Positions 1-13,079 of a stretch of DNA of 64,000 nucleotides are shown here, one piece after another. Source of the stretch: Isoetes taiwanensis (lineage: Eukaryota > Streptophyta > Lycopodiopsida > Isoetales > Isoetaceae); contig JAJEKV010000027.1 in NCBI GenBank assembly GCA_021234155.1, positions 13,174,916 through 13,238,915 on the forward strand, in the 5' to 3' direction. The translations under genes were made by a program, and so were the position numbers. The notes under the pieces are model-generated. The model had not been told where the DNA came from. It searched no databases and worked only from the letters and a program-made list of their open reading frames with translations. How positions within the stretch are numbered: position 1 is the stretch's first letter; each line of letters opens with the position of its first letter.

Positions 1-1190
1 ATGTGTTTTATAAAGACAGATTTGCATATGAGAGTAAGGCTGAGTCCACTAAAAAAGAGCAGGCCAATGCTATATGGCTCCGATAATGACGATGGAAGTT
101 CTTATGTGAATACTGATCATAATTTGGGTACTGATATAAATGCTGTTCATGACTCATTGAGAAAGAGGTCCGTAAACAAGCTAAAAAATTAAGGGTGCTA
201 AATAAAAGAAAAACTCAAGTTGAAAGGCTGAAAGAAAGTGCAGGAGTAATGGAAGGACGATATATTTGAGAATGGTATAAGTAGGAGATTTGATAGCAAC
301 TGATCCAGATCATATACTAGCCATCTTTCAAAGTATGATAGTCCCAAACTCCTATGAGGAAGTTACAATGTCATGTGAGAAGGACAAATGGTTGGCTGCT
401 ATGACAGAAGAAATGGACTCATTTAAGCACACATGTGTATATGAACTACTAGATTGCTCAAATGATAAAAATGTAGTAGGCAACAAGTGGATATTCAAGA
501 TAAGACTGATTCAAACGAAAATTAAAGATACAAGGCTAGATTGGTTGCTCAGGGATTCACACAAAAGAAAGATAAGGATTATGATGGATTATTTTCTCCA
601 TTTGTGAAACTGACAAGTCTAAGAACTTTGCTTTCGATGTCAAATGCATTAAATTGGGAATTACATCATATGGATGTTAAAATAGCATTTTGAAATGCTA
701 AATTAGAAGAGGAGTTATACATGAAAGAAGCTCCTGAGTTTGAACAAGATCCAAGTAGATATAGAGGTTACATAGAGCAGTAACAATCCCCAAGCGAATG
801 GTATTTTTGCATGGACAATTTTTTAGAGAGCAAGGATTTGAAAGACTTAAAAATGATGATAACCTCTATAAATTTCAGCAAGGGAATGATATATGCATCA
901 TAATACTATATTTGGATGAATGCATATTGGCAAGCAGCAATATGACATGTTTAAACCGTAGCAAAACACTGCTCAAGCATAGGTTTCAAATGTCTAGCTT
1001 AGGGAAACTTAAGTAGTTTCTTGGGATTGAAGTGTACATGAATAGAGAGAAGAGAATACTGAAGCTATGCTAGAAAAAAGAGTTTATAAACATACTCAAG
1101 AGGCTTAATATGCAAGATTCAAAGCATGTCAAAACCCCAATAGTGCCTGGACATAGATTGTCTGTAGCAGAAATCGTTCAGCAGCTGCAG
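1..1190 (+). pseudogene. Ty1/copia pol remnant (reverse transcriptase)
   Basis: Degenerate reverse transcriptase of a copia retrotransposon, cut off at the left edge. Pieces in several frames follow the family order: the W..AM.EE opening block near 385-420, a KW.FK block near 485, the ELHHMDVK block near 660-690, the catalytic block near 905-935 reading YLDE where YVDD is expected, and the FQM..LG.LK then FLGIEV blocks near 985-1030. A PGHRLS segment near 1150 matches the copia element at 26-32 kb (PGHRLTE), so both belong to related lineages. Several stops and frame changes make it inactive. RNase H and a 3' LTR are not visible; homology ends before 1200 and unassigned sequence leads to element A. 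Confidence 0.85.
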
Positions 1191-1327
1191 ATGATATATG
1201 GTGTGATTGTAAGTTTAGTCGGAGGGGTTCTAGACTTGATCGGGTATGTCCAATTGAATAGAATTGAAATCAACTATGCTACAATATTGAAGTTAATACC
1301 ATAGTAACGGTGCCACAATCATACATT

Positions 1328-1453
1328 CGCATCGATCCGAGCCATCGGATCGCCATTCTGGGAAGGGACGAGCTACTATATAAGGCTATTTCTTCTTCCA
1401 GACCGGTTATCGGCGTCTTCTCACAGCAGCTCTTCTTCTATTCTCGTTGCTTC
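1328..1453 (+). repeat. 5' terminal direct repeat of element A (promoter-like head)
   Basis: About 126 bp shared with 15204-15329. It holds an inverted pair GATCCGA/TCGGATC, then ATTCTGGGAAGGGA, a TATA box TATATAAGG at 1377-1385, and a pyrimidine-rich leader ending at CGTTGCTTC. Similarity to the 3' copy stops sharply here. Spacing fits a Pol II promoter with a start about 30 bp downstream. Confidence 0.8.
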
Positions 1454-3737
1454 ATTCTTTCTCGACCATCAGCCCATCTCATATCTCTTCCTCAGCCATT
1501 CCATTAGCCCATCTCATTCTCGCTTTTTCCCTCTAAGGATGCTCCTCCTTTTTGCATCGGGTTCTTCTTCATGCCTCGGGAATCTGACTCTTAATGAATT
1601 TGCATGTGTCTAAGGCGCGTCTATAATGGGAGTATTGTTCCGAGTTTATACATGAGTATCAGATTGATTTCAGTGCATGTCCTTTCTGAGATTGTTTGAC
1701 AGATTAATTTGGCGTTTTTAGCTTCATGCATTCCCATTCTCGATCGGATCTGCATGCTAGCTCCGGGAATTCTATTGTGTTGTGTTTGATCTCCAAATTC
1801 CTGTGCACGGTCTTCTTTGCATTATCTGTTTACTCATCATTAGTGGATGCATGCGAGTTTCAGGCTGGGAAGTTGCAGCCCTACCATTTGTCCATATCCT
1901 GCAGGCTGGGAAGTTGCACTCATCCATGGGGTTGCTGCTGATTGTATAGGGAGATCGATTGGATTTGGATGCCACGCTCTTCTGCATCGTTTGTCGTTTT
2001 CTCACAGGGAAGAGATTGCCTGGGTTTATCTGGGCTATTGCAGGAGGGAAGCCCGTTGCATCGATCTGTGCATCTGCAAGCTGGGGACAGTTCCACAGAA
2101 GACATTTTGGCTGCTTATTACTAATGATACTGTTTTTCCCAGTCCATTTCACAGTTTTCTTTCACCTCCTTCTGGTTTTTCTGTCTAACAAAGCAGGGAT
2201 GCTGTCGGATCGGATCTGCCCAGCCGCCAAAACTCGATTCCATGGCCCTCCTATCCGATTCATTTTCTGCCAGATTCGGTTAACTTCAGGATAACAGTCC
2301 GGCCCACTGGATTTTATGCATCTCAGAAGGGGCATACGACAGAATCGACTTCTCGGATTTGCTAGGCAATTCTAATTCTTGTGCAGTTTTCCTACGGAAT
2401 CCAACTTGTATCTACTGCGGGATCTCTATCCGAACCGTTTTTCTTGGCTCTGTTCGATCCACCCAACCAGGCCAGTTCTGCCAGATTTGAAGCATGTTCT
2501 CAGCTTCATTTCGTCGCCCCTAATCTGCTGTCTTCAGCGTCATCGCCCGGTCTTTTTTCTAGTTTCCAACTTTGCTTCCTTTGTCTGACCTCTTCTCTCT
2601 TTTCCATAATCTTTTGCTCTGCGATTCTTGCATCGGGAGGCCCAGAGCTCTCATGTTTCAGCTTTGCTCAGAAGCCTAACCATGGATGCTCTCATGCTGC
2701 AGCTTACTCCGTAGCTCAAGACTAGACATATTCTGCCATTCTCCATCTCTGGTCTGTTCTTTTCCCTTCTCCCTAATCCGCCTGGCTTCACCCGTTTCTC
2801 CATTTGTTCCTCTGTTGCTTTACGGCCTAACCTTAGAGGAATACAGTCACCCTGTATCCCTTCCCGTTTGTTCAGGTTCTTGCAGTTATTTACGAACCTT
2901 AGGACTTTATTGTTGTTTTTTGCATTTTTTATTAACCCGGTTGAACCTGTTAATCATGTGTCCTACTCCTCTGCTAATAACGCACATTCATATTTTGATC
3001 ATATTATTGTTGGACATTCATCTTTTCTAACCCATGGTTTGCTGACGATTGTTATTTGTTCTTACTCATCTCAGGACATCTTTTCGAACATCATTTTTGC
3101 AATTTTGGTGGTAAAAGAAATTTTGTTGTTAGGATGGATGTTCCATTTCCGGGGTTTCTATTTGTATTGTATTTTTTCTTGTCAGCACACATCTTTCTTT
3201 TGAGGCTCATCTTGTTTAACGATTCCACAATATTGTTCTAAGCTTGTTTGGATATCTTCGCAGGAAGGATATGCTCTTGCAATAGGGTTTGGGCACTATT
3301 TTGGTTGTTTCTATTAAGTCCCATGTTAGCTGGCATCTGCTTGAGGGGTTTCCTCATTTCTACTATGTTTTTCTTATAGGCGCGATCTCTTCCATTCTAG
3401 AAGGTGTTGAAGAGCTTTAGACAATCTTGTATGGACGCGACCTTCTTGACTCTTCTCCATCTAGCTTGTTCCTCTTTTTCTCCCTTTTTATCATATGGTC
3501 AAGTTTGTATTGCATATGGCTTTCTACCATCATTTGGTATAGCAAATATCTCCTCTAAGCATTGTTTAGAATGGTGCCCTCCTTGTTTTCTTGATCTATT
3601 TCTTCTTTTGCTATCCTGCTGCAGAATGACAAGGCTATCTATTTGTGTTTGCTAATTTTCTTCAAGTTGAGTGTTTGAATGGCGGTCTGAGCTTGAGGCT
3701 CAAAGTTAGTATATGCCACTTAACCATATGCAACTAT

Positions 3738-3862
3738 CCCATCGATCTGAGCCATCGGATCGCCATTCTGGGAAGGGACGAGCGCCTATATTAGGCCATT
3801 TCCGTTTTGGCTCGGTTATCGGCGTCTTCTCACAGCAGCTTCCTTCCTTCTCGTAGCTTCCC
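3738..3862 (+). repeat. 5' terminal direct repeat of element B
   Basis: 125 bp, 124 identical to 9921-10045. TATA-like TATATTAGG at 3787-3795 replaces the A-type TATATAAGG. Downstream leader shared up to the CGTAGCTTCCC motif, after which the two copies diverge completely. Confidence 0.8.
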
Positions 3863-4919
3863 ATCGTCCTTTCCAATCCTTTCTTGCGGCCTTAGGTTGA
3901 TCCGATCCATTCCTGCGACTACCTCTTCTTTGTCCATTGCTTTCGCCCTTCTTTTCCGATCCTTCCTTGCGGCCTTATGCTGGTCCAATCCCTTGCCGGT
4001 GTTTTCTTACTAAATTTTTACATGCGTTTGTAGCAAGCAACTGCTCAATTCCTCGTTGTCTTCTAGGCGCTCATGTTCAGATTTTAGAAAGGTATTCCAA
4101 CACAGTTTCTTAGGTGAACACAGGAGAATGCACACAGGAACATCGGGAGCATCGGATTCCTAGACGGATGTCTGCTTACTCGGCGCTTTTTTGGTGGAAT
4201 CGATGGTTCAATCTATGATATAATGTCAGGTGATTCACGGATCAGGACACGCATCCAGTGAGTTTTTCTTTTTATACAGCCGATTGATTGGGAGTGAACA
4301 TCTTCGAGCCAAACATGGTAATTCTATTCACAATTCGAGATTGAGTTTTTGTTTCTTTAGATTCCTGCATTATTAGATTGGACGAGTCTGCTATTGGTTT
4401 TGGATCGGGCAGCACATTCTGCATGCAGGATACAATGGCCAGGCAGGCAAGATCTGGTGGATCTCTTAGGAATCCGGGCTAAACTCCACGTTCAAGCAAT
4501 TCTATGATGCTCCTCTGGCGGATTTGATCAAATCGGATTGGCAGAGATCGGATTTGGGGCCGTGGTCGGATTGACAGGACCGGATTCAGCAGCAGCGACT
4601 CTAGAGCTCCCCTGCAGGTCGGATTTGAGGCCTCAGTTCGAGGCCAGTTTTCCCTGATGCCAGAATTAGTAGCAGGAATCTTCTGCCCTCCTTCTCATAG
4701 CTTCAATCCTCCTTTTTCCATTCTTTTCCCGACAATACCATGATCCAATCTTCCTTTTCAATCCTTTTTTCCATGGCTCTACATTAATTCCATCTTTCAG
4801 TTCTTTCCCGGTGAATCTACTATACTGCGGTCTGTTCCTAGTTTCAGCTGTCTTCCACTATGTTTCGCAATCCTCTGCTGGATTTCTGCATGTTATTGTA
4901 GCCGTCCTTTGCCAGGATC

Positions 4920-5003
4920 CGAATCTGGAGTGGGTGTGGTCGCTGGAAGTCTTGGAAATCTGCGCAGTCAAGAACCGAATCTGGAGTGGATGTGGTCGCT
5001 GGA
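4920..5003 (+). repeat. Two-copy direct repeat, 56-bp period
   Basis: A 28-bp segment at 4920-4947 recurs at 4976-5003 with one change, inside element B. Confidence 0.75.
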
Positions 5004-5362
5004 GCATTCGACGGAGTGTTGATGCTGCACTGTTATTGGTCCGCCTGTGTTGTAGCAGATCGCCTGTGAGACAGGTCGCCGCCTTTTCTTATATCCTTTT
5101 CCTGCCTTCACTCCCTAAACCGATCTGCCTGGCCGATTTCAGCTATTTAGGGTTGCTGCATGCCGCTAATTCCACCCAGCTCGACCAATCTCATTTTTTG
5201 CCATAGTCTGTAGATGGCTCGCCCTTTTCTCTACAGCTACAGGTCCAGCTGCTTCTTCCTTACAACAGTTATGTAGAATGGACATTTTTGTGTCCCTCAT
5301 GGATGGATAGTTCCTTGGGCAGGGCGTTGGCCGCCTTAGTTGTAGATGCTGGTTCGAACTCT

Positions 5363-5458
5363 GGTTATGCCCGTATTATTATTTTTCTGTTCCGTTCGAG
5401 GTTTGCACTTGGTTATGCCCGTATTATTATTTTTCTGTTCCATTCGCGGTTTGCACTT
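5363..5458 (+). repeat. 48-bp tandem repeat, two copies plus a trace
   Basis: Copies 5363-5410 and 5411-5458 differ at about three positions; a degenerate third trace (the TTTGCACTT motif) follows at about 5480. Confidence 0.8.
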
Positions 5459-5572
5459 CATTTTAATGTTACATTCTAGGTTTGCACTTTTGTTGTGATA
5501 CACGTTCACCATTTCATTTCAACTTCCAACTACTTCCTAGGTTATTGTCAACCACCACATTTTTATCGACTT

Positions 5573-6584
5573 TTCAGTTCATTATGGCTTTACACCTTTA
5601 TAGTGTGTTTAGTTCCCTTGTAAGTTGCTACACGTCACTTCTCTAGCCTCCTTTGCCATCCCAATGTCCAGCCTCCTTCTGGCTCACAATTTTTTGTTCA
5701 AGTCGTTTTATGTTGTAGTTAGCTGCCTACATAATTATTTTCAACTATTGTTCATGGGGATTGGGTTTGATATTTGCATTTCATTATGGGTTTGGCATCT
5801 TTTTCTTCTCATTTGTGCTTACTGGGACTTTTGACTCTACGATATGCATGATTATTTGCCTATATTCATTGGATCATCTCATTTATCGGGCGTTTGTTCC
5901 TCTTTTCAACATATTTTCTCCATCGGTTACTATTTGTCTTATGCTCTCTATTTTGCTTATCATGGCCTTTTCATAGCCTTTGATTTTTTATAATGGTTAC
6001 ATAGGTTATCTTATGCTCCCTTTACATATACCGTCGGAGGGAATTACGAGTCACATTTACATTATATTTTCTATCATATTTTCAGTCATTATGGCTTTAC
6101 ACCTTTATAGTGTGTTAGTTCCCTTGTAAGTTGCTACACGTCACTTCTCTAGCCTCCTTTGCCATCCCAATGTCCAGCCTCCTTCTGGCTCACAATTTTT
6201 TGTTCAAGTCGTTTTATGTTGTAGTTAGCTGCCTACATAATTATTTTCAACTATTGTTCATGGGGATTGGGTTTGGTATTTGCATTTCATTATGGATTTG
6301 GCATCTTTTTCTTCTCATTTGTGCTTACTGGGACTTTTGACTCTACGATATGCATGATTATTTGCCTATATTCATTGGATCATCTCATTTATCGGGCGTT
6401 TGTTCCTCTTTTCAACATATTTTCTCCATCGGTTACTATTTGTCTTATGCTCCCTATTTTACTTATCATGGCCTTTTCATAGCCTTTGATTTTTTATAAT
6501 GGTTACATAGGTTATCTTATGCTCCCTTTACATATACCGTCGGAGGGAATTACGAGTCACATTTCCATTATATTTTCTATCATT
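5573..6584 (+). repeat. 506-bp tandem duplication in element B
   Basis: Units 5573-6078 and 6079-6584 are near-identical; differences include a one-base loss in GTGTTTAGTT versus GTGTTAGTT and a few substitutions. Open frames in the two units are copies of each other and are not genes. Confidence 0.9.
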
Positions 6585-8199
6585 TGGGTGTCCCTTTTCT
6601 TTTTCCTATGCAGGGTTTTTGATTATTATGTTTTTCTCATGTCTTATTCATAATTGCATTAGAATCTGAGGCATCTAGGGGATTTTGTTTTAGGGGGTGG
6701 GTTTTCCCTCCCATGTTATCTCTTTCGTATGTTACCTTTTCCGAGTTGATGGACATCTGGTTTTTATATATGTGACATTATCCTTTGAATTTGCGAGTTG
6801 TTTTCGGATTTTTCTTCTTTGCACTTGTGTTTTTATCGTGGATTCGATGCTCATGGGTCTATGATCTCCTCGCGCTGTTTTTCTCTTGTTTATGTTCTGG
6901 CTCATTTTTTACCTCGTTTCGTCTTGTGGTCGTTTCCTTGGGATGTTGTCTTGTTTTCATAATTCTACGTTGCAGTCTCTTGGTTTATTATCTTTTTATT
7001 GCATATAGATTGGGGCCACCATCTTCCGGGTTGAATTTGTCTTTTTTACGTTGATGCATTCCATGGTAGGCAGTATGGCCTCCATTGCGCGTTATTTCTC
7101 CGACATGTATCTCTTTTGTATGTTATTTTTTATATTGTGGTTCCCATGTGGTTATATGTGGCATTCTTTTCTGTGTTTAGGATTTTTCCATGGTGGTTTG
7201 GGTTTTATCTTTTGCACTTGTGTTTGTATCTTATGTGTGATGCACTACACTTGGCTCAGGTGGTATACGTTATTCGGGTGGTATTATCTTCTACATTCTA
7301 GGTTTCCCCTAGTTATTGGGTTTTGTTTTTTGCACTTGTGGTTTATCTTGTTTTTTATGCAACCGCGACTCTTCAAATGGTTGTCCGGGTTATTAGGTTG
7401 ATTTTCTTGTTTATGTTCCGCCCGCATTTTTTTTTACTTTAGTTTCTTTCTGTGGCCTATGTGTTGTTTCCTCGGGCTGTGCTGTTGTTTTTCTATTTTA
7501 TATGCTGCATTCTCAAGGTTTCATTCTTTTGATTGCCCGAGATTTATTCACCACATTTGCCAGGTTGCACTTTGTCTTTTTCTGTCTGTTGCCCGTTGTT
7601 TAAATATTGTTACCTGACTTGTGTATGCCATCTTAGTTATTTCAATATTGCTACATGGCTTGTGTTCCAAGTATTCCATATATTGGGGGTTCATGTCGAT
7701 GCTTGTTGTTCACATATTTACTATGATAAGTTCCTTTGTAGTATTCTTTTACGATTATTGATTTTTGATGGTGCTTATGAGTACTATACCGGGTTCTCTT
7801 CTTGTTTTCGCATCTAGAGTTGCCTTTGACATTGCTAGACCTAATGGGACCTACTCTTTGACGGTTTCTTGTCTTAGAATATGATCAATGGAAATATTTT
7901 TTGTATCATATGGTGGTTCCTTCATTTTGCTTAGATACATGCATTTTTTCTATGTGCTAAATGATTTTTATTCTATTGATTTTTTTATGGGCTATGGCTC
8001 CTCCGTTTTGCTTAGATACATGCATTTTATGTGTTCGATGATATTTCTTCTATTGGTTCTTTATGGGCTTTAGGTTGGTGGATCGATATCTCTGCCACTT
8101 TTTCATTACGTGGTGGCCGCTAGGTGGGTTGTGTATATCTTTTCATCTGTTACTTTTTCCATTTTTTGTTTTAGTTGCCCTGAGGTTTCTTTATATGTC

Positions 8200-8530
8200 G
8201 CCTGATCTTATAAATTTTATGTTTTCCCATGGTGGTTTTGGATTTTTTCTCTTTTGCAATTGTGTTTTTCTTTTGGATGTCGATGCAATTATTTATATAT
8301 GTCGCATGATCTTCTAAATTTTACGTTTTCCCATAGTGGTTTCGGATTTTTTCTCTTTTGCAATTGTGTTTTTCTCTTGGATGTCGATGTAACTCGGGGG
8401 TTTTGTCATCGTGTATATTTTTTCCTATGGTCCTTTTTACTTTTTTCGTTTTAGTTGCCCCCGTGGTTTCTTTATATGTAGCGTGATCTTATAAAATTTA
8501 TGTTTTCCCATGATGGTTTCGGATTTCTCC
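8200..8530 (+). repeat. Diverged three-copy tandem repeat
   Basis: Three copies of a segment around the words ATGTTTTCCCAT and TTTTGCAATTGT start near 8217, 8320 and 8500. Part of the T-rich body of element B. Confidence 0.65.
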
Positions 8531-9344
8531 TTTGCAATTGTCTTTGGCTCTAGATACTCCACGCTATTCAAGGTTGTTGTGCTATTCGGATTATCTTTTC
8601 CTCTTTATGTTCTGGCCGTGTTTTGTTTTCAAATTTTGGCCTACGTTGTCATTCTCTTGGGTTTGCCGTTCTCCTGGGTGGTACCCTGTATTACCGTGTT
8701 TTTATTTCGTTTTATTCCATGTATTGTGAGTTTGATGATGCCGCCTATGTCGCTTACGATTTCTTGACGTCTTTGTGCTCGGTTGCACTTTGTCTGTGCT
8801 CGGTTGACCTTTATGCATTTTACGATGCGTAGTTTCTTCTTCTTCATCTTATTGCTTTGGTTCTTGATCATTATTCCGTGTTCTTGATCACTAGCGGGAT
8901 TGCATATATGTGGGCCTCATTTTATTCACTTTATGCATCTCCTCGCTTGTTTTTCTTCTCGTGTTGTTTTCCCATTTTGTGTATATAGGACATTTATTGG
9001 GTTTTCATTTTTCTTGTTATTGTCTCTGCGGCGTATTTTGTCTGCCCTATGCCCAGTGTATGCCACTTCTACACTTTCCTAGGATAAATTTTCTTCTTTA
9101 TCTTATTCCTCCTTGGAGCCTTGTCTTGCTGCCGACTGCGTTTTTACCAGGCTCGTACTTCCGGCTTCTGGCGGTCCTCGTCTTCTCACGCTCGTTACGT
9201 GGTCTGCGACTCTACTCAACCTCGCCATGTTTCTCGTCCGATCTTTATGTCTGTACATTTTTATATTCCTATGCGCATTCATGTTTGCATTCATATCATA
9301 TGTGCATTGTACGTATTAACGTGTTGTTGCCATTCTCGTTCGCA

Positions 9345-9553
9345 TGCCGGAGCGCTTCCTTCGATTCGTCATCGTGGCGGCGTTCTTTTCTTTTCATTGT
9401 TTTTGTTCTCTAATGTCCTTCCTTTTTTCAGGTCATTGCGCTGATGCCGTCTAGCCGGGGCGCTTTCTTAGATTCGTCATCGGCGCGGCCTCCTTGTCTT
9501 TTCATTGTTTTTCTCTAATGTCCTTTCATTTTTCAGGTCATTGAGCTGATATC
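9345..9553 (+). repeat. Two-copy tandem repeat of about 105 bp
   Basis: Segments 9345-9445 and 9456-9553 share GATTCGTCATCG, TTTTCATTGTTTTT and TTTTTCAGGTCATTG in the same order. Each ends in a 3' splice-site-like TTTTTCAG. Confidence 0.65.
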
Positions 9554-9854
9554 GTCCATAGTCGGCACTTCTGGTTTTCCTCGTCAACGTGTAGCTTCCT
9601 TCTCGCTTGAATCAGACTCTTCGGATCCTGGTTTTCTTTCTTCCCCTGCCCGCTTGCCTTCATTCGCATGCCCCGTCACTATCCTTTAGCGCCTCATTTC
9701 TACTGGTTCATCTCCTCGATACTCCGTCTGGCGGCCCTCTTTTTCGTTCCTCTCTTTTCTCTCTGCGTCCTTTATCCTATCCGACTACTTGGGGGTGGTG
9801 GCGGGCGTGTCTTCTTGCTATCGGCTTACGCTGGAGGTTTCGCGGCGACTGGCC

Positions 9855-9920
9855 TTATAGTTGAGGAAGTCCTTTGGTAGTCGGCCGGTTTTGTGTCTCT
9901 CGCGAGTCCCTTCCCAGAAT
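9855..9920 (+). repeat. Internal 3' tail preceding the 3' head of element B
   Basis: 66 bp from TTATAGTTGAGGAAGT to TCCCTTCCCAGAAT, matched by 15138-15203 in element A. Its last ~35 bp also end the whole element, so it marks a repeated boundary module. Confidence 0.75.
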
Positions 9921-10183
9921 CCCATCGATCCGAGCCATCGGATCGCCATTCTGGGAAGGGACGAGCGCCTATATTAGGCCATTTCCGTTTTGGCTCGGTT
10001 ATCGGCGTCTTCTCACAGCAGCTTCCTTCCTTCTCGTAGCTTCCCTCCCTTCGCCTGTTCGATTGGGGGGGGCGTCTGTTTCATTTGTGTTTTTAGGCCT
10101 TGCACTTTTGTTGTTGTTCACTTTGCATTTACTATAATTATGTTTTTGCATCACTATCATGTCATTTTTTCATATGTTATTTT

Positions 10184-10357
10184 CCACCCGTTGGGTGATG
10201 CTTTCTCCACCTTTCAGGTGATGCTATCTCCACCTGTGGGTGAATCTATTTATTTCCACCTTGAGGGTGATGCTATTTATTTCCACCTTGAGGGTGATGC
10301 TATTTATTTCCACCTTGAGGGTGACGCATAATTGTTTTCCACCCGCTGGGTGATGCT
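10184..10357 (+). repeat. Array of seven mini-hairpin units
   Basis: Each unit reads CCACC, a 3-5 base loop, GGTG, then usually ATGC or ACGC. Loops and closing pairs vary: CACCC/GGGTG, CACCT/AGGTG, CACCT with GGGTG. Three adjacent units belong to a 27-bp tandem repeat (TATTTATTTCCACCTTGAG start). Confidence 0.8.
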
Positions 10358-10677
10358 TCTCCACATTTTTGCGTGCTGCTTTTTATGTTTCTAATTTGCT
10401 CTTCTTTGCAGGTTTTTGATTGTGCGGCTTGCCTTGTCCCTGCCATGCATGGTCGTTTTTCTAACCATTCACGGGTATTTTTTGGGTTCATTTGAGTTGA
10501 TGCAGGTTTTCCGCGGTCTTCTAAGGTCCTGCCATCTTTGTGTTCGCCATCAACCTACCTTTTCGGCTCTCCAGGCAACACATTCGGGGATTCTGCCGTC
10601 TTCGGGTGTCCTGCTATATTTATGTTCGCCACCAATCCATCTCCTTCAGTTTTCCAGGCAACACATTCTAGGTTGTT

Positions 10678-10829
10678 GGCGACCATTTCTCATTAGGGTT
10701 TTCCTCGAAAACCCGAAAGGGCGGGGTTTTTTATCCCGGTGAGAAGTTGTCGCCATTACCCTTCTATATTGCCTGTGCACATTTCTTTTTACGGGGTAGT
10801 CCGATATTGTTCCTATGGTCGGCTACCCC
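10678..10829 (+). ncRNA. Structured RNA motif at the element 3' end (copy 1)
   Basis: Outer stem GGCGAC..TTCTCA with TGAGAA..GTCGCC (10678-10692 and 10740-10754) encloses AGGGTTTTCCTCGAAAACCC and GAAAGGGCGGGGTTTTTT; the AAAACCC strand can pair upstream or downstream. A second stem GGGGTAG/CTACCCC spans 10793-10829. Related copies at 15511-15662 and 61870-62069. No known RNA family recognised. Confidence 0.6.
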
Positions 10830-12749
10830 TCTCTCTTCTTCAAAACATTGTATACTGCTGCTGTGATGAATGACAAGCCTATCTATGCCGGTTTTGTGTC
10901 TCTCGCGAGTCCCTTCCCAGAATATACCATTTCTTTAGCTTACAAGTTATTCTAGACCATTGTTTAAGGGGATTTATCATGACAGTTGGTTAGGTGCCAA
11001 CTTTTCCTTATTCAATTTGTCTCGACACATTATGTGGGTTTTTCGTATTCCTACCGGGGCTGTCTGGAACAAGAACACTTTACATGCTGGGATTTTTGAC
11101 ATTCTTAGGGGAATCTCGAAGGTGCGCATGAGGTAATTTATTATTTGTTTATTTCATTTGGGACATGGATTTTTTTGAGCTCCCTTTTTGCTATAGGCAT
11201 GCGTAGCCTTCACGTTTTTTATGATGCATTTGGTAGAAGTTATTATAAACGGTGTTTTCATTATGTCATTTGGGTGATTTTCCTTAATGTTCTTTTGTAG
11301 TTATGGATTTTGTTGCTATTGATATGGGTTGTGAGTTGTAACTTTGAGATATTGTTTTTTGTTGGAATATGATAATTTCTGGCTGACCTTGACTAACCTT
11401 TGCCTTCTCCTTAACCTTGGCTTCTACACGTGTCACATAATTATGAGTAATTCCTTTCTTGTCTTACGTTGATTTTTCTGACAGTGATTTTTATAATGCT
11501 ATATTATATGTCTATGGTCGATTATGGAGTGATTGTCACTTTTTTTATCTTTGTGGACACATATGGTGTGCCTTATGGACATTGAGTTTTGCGTATCAGG
11601 GGGGAGTATGCGTTCTTTTCTTTTGATGAGCTTCATCGAGTATTTTCTTAGTTCGTTGCTCGCCTAGTTCTTGTCCTATATTCTGGGTCTAATATTGCTT
11701 CTCTTCAGTGATCTATACTTGGCGTTTTCACATGTTGCATTGCCTGCTTCTTATACATATTTTCTATAGGTTTATGGCCATTGGCCCTATGTCAAGTGTG
11801 TTTCTACACCCATTTTCCATATACACATGTATTGGAATGTCACTTTTTGCATCTAGATGTGGAGGTAGATTTGTCCAGTATCGGTTTACACTTTGGTGCG
11901 CGAGTTCTTGTTCTGTTTTTCTATCCTTTTGTTGGACATTTTTGCTTCATACTTGGTCTTAAAGCATTTTCTTTGTTGTCCTGGTACTCCTGACCTCTTG
12001 ATATGTTAGGTTATGGATTGTCATCTCTACATATGCCCATTTATTTGTCCAGTATAAGTTTTTTAATGTTTCTCACGAGTTGCCTTATTTGTATTTAGAT
12101 GTGGCATGCTATAATTTTCCACATGACAATACGTAGTTGTTGCGTTCCCATTACCCATTTTCTCACTTGGTTATTGGACTCACCTCATTACTCCTACCCA
12201 ACCCTTGGCACTCTCAACCTCTATCTCCTCGATATCCTTCGCCGTAACTTTTACCTTTGACTTGGTTTTCACATTTTGCCCTCCTCCCTTTAAACATCAC
12301 CATCTTAACATTCTCTCGACTTGGGTCTTTTTTACCTATATCCGCGATGTCTTTCGGCTAGGAGCGGACACTGCAGCGACCCTATTTGGATGTGCTTTCG
12401 TGCCCGTGGTTGCTTGATTTCCCTTCTGTCCCCTTGTCTGGTGCTTGCCTCTTGCCATTTAGACTGCTGGACTTCAGACATTGGTATACTTTGTTTTTAT
12501 TCTCTGGTTTAGGGCACATTTTTTAGTCGGTATTTATGCATTTGATATCTTGAAAATGGAATTAGAGGTTACATTGGAATTGTTTTTCTTTGGGCAAATT
12601 GCATTTAGGACATTATTGGGTCTCTGATCTATGCACTTATTCACACCTGGTATCTGGTTTCCTATTGGGATTTTATATTTTGGCGATGTTCCTTCATGTA
12701 ACCGATTTTGCTAGACGTCAAATTTCTATTTATCATGGTTTTTTTTCTT

Positions 12750-12792
12750 CCACCCGCTGGGTGACGCTTTTTCTCCACCCTCTGGGTGATGC
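12750..12792 (+). repeat. Two mini-hairpin units in element A
   Basis: CCACCCGCTGGGTGACGC and CCACCCTCTGGGTGATGC, same design as the arrays at 10184 and 14766. Confidence 0.8.
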
Positions 12793-13079
12793 TATCTTCT
12801 CTTTTTCATGTATTGTTGATTTTCCTCATTAGTAATCGCTCACATCGCTTTGAGTGCTCGTTGTTGTGCAGCTTGCCGCTTCCCCGTCATGCACATTCAT
12901 TCGGCCTTTTCCTTAGGCGCTCTTTTATATTTTACATTTCAATAGGCGTTCTTCTTTTATAACATGTTCCTTCTGATAGTCCTTGTGTTTTTGGTTCCTT
13001 TATCATGTCCACTACTGTTTTTTTGCTTTAGTATTTCAGACCCTACATATGGCCCTAGCTTTATTTATAATCCGTCACT

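Larger units (their letters stand above)
3738..10923 (+). mobile_element. Inner non-coding element B nested in A
   Basis: Bounded by B-type heads at 3738-3862 and 9921-10045, identical except for one base, so this insertion looks recent. The 66-bp tail at 9855-9920 precedes the second head; the 3' unit 9921-10923 carries hairpin units, a structured RNA motif and a terminal segment ending TCCCTTCCCAGAAT. The body 3863-9854 is T-rich with tandem duplications at 4920-5003, 5363-5458, 5573-6584, 8215-8530 and 9345-9553. No coding potential was found. Autonomous partners are not in the window. Confidence 0.7.
9921..10923 (+). repeat. 3' terminal unit of element B
   Basis: Begins with the 125-bp head (TATATTAGG at 9970-9978), continues with a hairpin-unit array (10184-10357), a module starting CTAACCATTCACGGG at 10461, a structured RNA motif (10678-10754), a second hairpin (10793-10829), a GATGAATGA poly(A)-signal-like word near 10865, and the terminal TCCCTTCCCAGAAT. 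Promoter at one end and polyadenylation-like signals at the other resemble an LTR, but a matching full 5' copy is missing. Confidence 0.65.

Noticed and set aside
1377-1385. RNA polymerase I promoter of rDNA (TATATAAGG)
   Set aside because: Lacks the following G-run typical of plant rDNA starts and no rRNA sequence follows; an ordinary TATA box fits.
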